Below are positions 44,340-47,050 of a stretch of 47,050 bases of DNA, in pieces (positions within the stretch are counted from its first letter, which is position 1; every line of letters starts with the position of its first letter). The stretch is from Aplysia californica (lineage: Eukaryota; Mollusca; Gastropoda; Aplysiida; Aplysiidae). The stretch is taken from assembly GCF_000002075.1 (NCBI RefSeq), contig NW_004797854.1, positions 94,464-141,513 on the forward strand, in the 5' to 3' direction. The notes under the pieces are model-generated. The model was not told where the DNA came from. It made no database searches and was given only the letters and a program-made list of their open reading frames with translations. The position numbers and the translations under genes were made by a program.

Positions 44340-44900
44340 TTTTTAAATTTGACAAAAGCGATCCACTCATTTTTAAGTCTTTGATGGACATCGTTAATGC
44401 AGTCTGCAGTTGTATAAACAATGTTGCCAAGATGCTTGAATTTATTAAGTTCTGCTAGAAGTTCTGCATAAAGAGTGATGGTGGTAGTTTCTGGTGATAA
44501 TTGCAGAATTTCTGTTTGGGAAAATAATTATTACAAGGCAGATCGTACTAATTAATCGGTTTCTAATTACATCTCATGCGCTGTGGTGTTTAATGAACAA
44601 ATGCCACCCGCAAGAACCTAAATCTCTCAGGTGTGTGGCATTTGTCTATCTAATACCTATTTCGATGTCTCTGCTCTGTCTCATTATTTAAAAAAAATCA
44701 GTTTATATTTCAAAAAGTATAGGCAATATTATACAGCCTTGTGTAACTCCAGTATTTATTTCAAAAGGTGTAGCCAGTTCTCTTTCAACTAGGACACAGC
44801 AACCTACTTTGGTGTATAGTGGTTTTATGCCGTTTTATTTCTGGTGACCTATGCATTTTTATCCTGGTGGGTTAAAGTGACTCAATCACCTTCAAAGCGG
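44340..44900 (-). pseudogene. LINE reverse transcriptase remnant
   Basis: The minus strand reads LYTKVGCCVLVERELATPFE, then NTGVTQGCIILPILFEI (RT motif around GVxxGC), and further on FKHLGNIVYTTADCINDVHQ (the FxxLGxxI block after the RT core). The part between, which should hold the catalytic Asp pair, is not recognisable, so the piece is rearranged or carries an insertion. It is a different copy from the LINE at 27950-30650 and more decayed. Confidence 0.65.
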
Positions 44901-45045
44901 TGTGAAATTTATGATCCAGTGACCATCGCCAGTTCATTCAGCCAGTATTTCATTTAGGCCTTCCCCTTTACTTGAGCAACTCATCTATAAATACGTAGAA
45001 TCATAACATAGAATAGCAGCCTCGCAGGCATATGTACACACGCGT

Positions 45046-45115
<70 letters not shown>

Positions 45116-45190
45116 ACACATACACACACACGCACGCACGCACACACACACACACACGCACACACACACACACACACATACACACACTAT

Positions 45191-45221
<31 letters not shown>

Positions 45222-45238
45222 CACACATATACACAAAC
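45046..45238. repeat. (CA)n compound microsatellite
   Basis: CA run with CG and TA interruptions. The frames over it are artefacts. Confidence 0.95.
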
Positions 45239-45240
45239 AC

Positions 45241-45425
45241 GTGGGCTCTCATTGCCTAGAAGTTAAGGTGTTCGCCTCACATTCAATAGGTTCATGGTTA
45301 GAATCCGGATAGCGACTGAACATTTTTCTTCTCTAAAAAAATTGTCTCCCCTCACATCTTGCAATTTTATGTTGTCTGTTTTCGTTTTCACTTTTTGTCC
45401 CCCCCCCCCCCCCCCCCCCCCCCCC
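45241..45425 (+). repeat. 5' half of SINE family 32477-33039
   Basis: tRNA-like head GGCTCTCATTGCCTAGAAGT with box-B-like GGTTAGAATCC. The body matches 32559-32645 and ends in a 27-base C run (45399-45425). Confidence 0.7.
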
Positions 45426-45595
45426 AGGGGTGGCTCGTGGGGCTAAAAAGTGGACGTGCACAATTAAGCTATCGCAGGCTGAAGATAGTCAAGGGCATAG
45501 TGAGTGAGACAGTGTATAATTTCAGGATCTTTGGGTTGGTGAGGGAGGACCTCGTGTTTTTATTTTCATACTTTTTACGTGTCACTTTAATTTTA

Positions 45596-45957
45596 AGTAA
45601 TAATAAATAATAATAATAATAATAAATAGCATTTGTATAGCGCATATCTCCGCTCAACAGCAGGCTCTATGCGCTTTACACTATATTATTGCCCCGGCAG
45701 ACCATAGAACACTACGAAACATTCTCAGCTTCCCGGGAAGCATACAGTGCAAGCAGCTGATTAAGCGCTCAAACACTAACAAACTGACAAGATCTTTCGC
45801 TGTCTATAGCCGGGTACTCATTCCCACCTGGGTGAAGTGAGGAAAATTCGTTTAAAGTGCCTTTCCCAAGGACACAACGTCGGGTCCCTGACGGGATTCG
45901 AACCCACGACCTTACGGTTGAGAGTTCGAGAGCCTAACCACTAGGCCAGAGACGCCA
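45596..45957 (-). mobile_element. tRNA-derived SINE copy 2 (ATT-tailed)
   Basis: Same family and orientation as 38893-39226, with a fuller tRNA head (GGCGTCTCTGGCCTAGTGGT) and an (ATT)n tail of about 24 bp. The high identity between the two copies suggests the family has been active fairly recently. Confidence 0.87.
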
Positions 45958-46575
45958 AAAGTACTAAATTTGTTTGTTAGCTAAACATTAATATCGTTCA
46001 TCCTGTATTGAAACTGAACACTCAAGTAATAATTTTCACTACTCCACTACAAAACCATTCAATGGCAAAACTCCCTCAGGTTCATGGTCACAGAGTTACT
46101 TAAAATAGTGGCAAGACAAACAATGAACCAATCACAATTCACTTGAGCACTCCGCTGGATTGCTCCGGGGCTCACATAATAATAATATTGGCAAAGAATA
46201 GCGTACGGTCTATCGGTTTATTTTTAGACTGCCTACTGTGGGCTATGTTTCAGCACTATTCGGCAGGAGCACATTTGAGATGTGCCGTCTTATTAATATT
46301 AATGTACCGCTAAACTCGCTACGAGTGTCGTCATCGCTAGGGTTATCCCCAAGAGCGATCTATAGGTCAGGTTACACTGTTTAATATCCTATTATGTTAA
46401 GCTCAAGCGTGTGGACTATAGACACAGAAATGACAGTTATGGCGCCAGTGAGGACCTTGTTTTGATATAATATTTGGCTAGTGTTTGTTTCTGGCTTCTT
46501 TTATGTTAATATAAAGGGTGTATTACGTAATACAACTTTAAAAAATTATGTTGGGCGCGCTGCACGACCGTGTTC
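45958..46575. other. No gene recognised
   Basis: Unique sequence between two SINE pieces. I see no coding or RNA signal. Confidence 0.45.
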
Positions 46576-46579
46576 TATG

Positions 46580-46930
46580 GACGAACCGCGCCTGCCACCC
46601 CTTCACCTCCTTTACCCCCTCCTCTGGGCGCCTGACTCTTTCTGCAGCCTTTCTGCAGCTACTCCTTGGCTCTTTCTTATTGCTGTCTTTCAGTAACACC
46701 CCTGATCTTTTGGGAGGAAAGATCTTCACCCAGCCTTCTCAGACAAGGGCGAAAAATCTCAGAGGTCCCGAGTGCAAGTTGTGCACGTTAAAGATCCCCT
46801 GGTGGTGCAAAATCAATACGAGTAGGCTTCGGCAGCCACCCGGACAAAATTCAAAATTTCCTACAATCTAAAAATGTTTAATGTGTCCAGGGCGCTTATA
46901 CGACCGTAAGCACTTACCCCCCAAAAAAGC
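46580..46930 (+). repeat. 3' part of SINE family 32477-33039
   Basis: Matches the body and 3' end of the full copy: GACAAGGGCGAAAAATCTC, TAGGCTTCGGCAGCCACCC, GGCGCTTATACGACC. The tRNA head is missing. Confidence 0.75.
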
Positions 46931-46989
46931 AAAAACAAAAACAAAACAAACAAACAAAAACACACACATATACACGCAAACTCACACAT

Positions 46990-47033
<44 letters not shown>

Positions 47034-47050
47034 GCGCACGCGTGCACACA
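46930..47050. repeat. A/C-rich and (CA)n tract at window end
   Basis: CAAA-type repeats pass into (CA)n and run off the window. Confidence 0.9.

Overview
The window is animal nuclear DNA. It has long introns with GT/AG splice sites, many microsatellites, and a dense load of DNA transposons, SINEs and LINE remnants. The SINE sequences and the TSP1-plus-trypsin-fold secreted protease suggest a mollusc, most likely a gastropod. That placement is inference from pattern recall, not from a search.

Two protein-coding genes can be read through splicing. (1) A plus-strand HSPBP1/Fes1-family gene, the Hsp70 nucleotide-exchange factor, has six coding exons between 16221 and 26246 that join in frame to 334 codons. 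(2) A minus-strand secreted S1-family serine protease with an N-terminal thrombospondin type-1 domain has seven recognised coding exons between 42303 and 34176. Signal peptide, TSP1 domain, activation site and the whole His/Asp/Ser triad are visible, but the piece expected to carry the Gly-Trp-Gly motif between exons 5 and 6 was not found. The two genes are unrelated in function.

Layout: 1-14050 is a graveyard of non-autonomous DNA transposons, several with intact target-site duplications (TSDs). It holds two hAT-like elements in opposite orientation, an array of near-perfect 35-bp hairpins, a palindrome with arms of about 500 bp, two pogo-like elements and a 1.57-kb element with a 4-bp TSD. 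14051-16100 is quiet upstream sequence. 16221-26246 is the HSPBP1 gene. 27950-30650 is a broken minus-strand LINE split by a 505-bp DNA transposon. 31047-33777 is a pogo-like element carrying three further insertions. 34176-42303 is the protease gene, with microsatellites, a SINE, a foldback element and a 100-N gap in its introns. 42400-47050 is low-complexity DNA, LINE and SINE fragments.

The most informative signal is the nesting of mobile elements. Several insertions can be proved from the window alone, because an empty-site relative (10.8-13.1 kb against 31.0-33.8 kb) or a restored LINE reading frame shows the pre-insertion state. No autonomous transposase, CRISPR array, rRNA or functional tRNA gene was seen.
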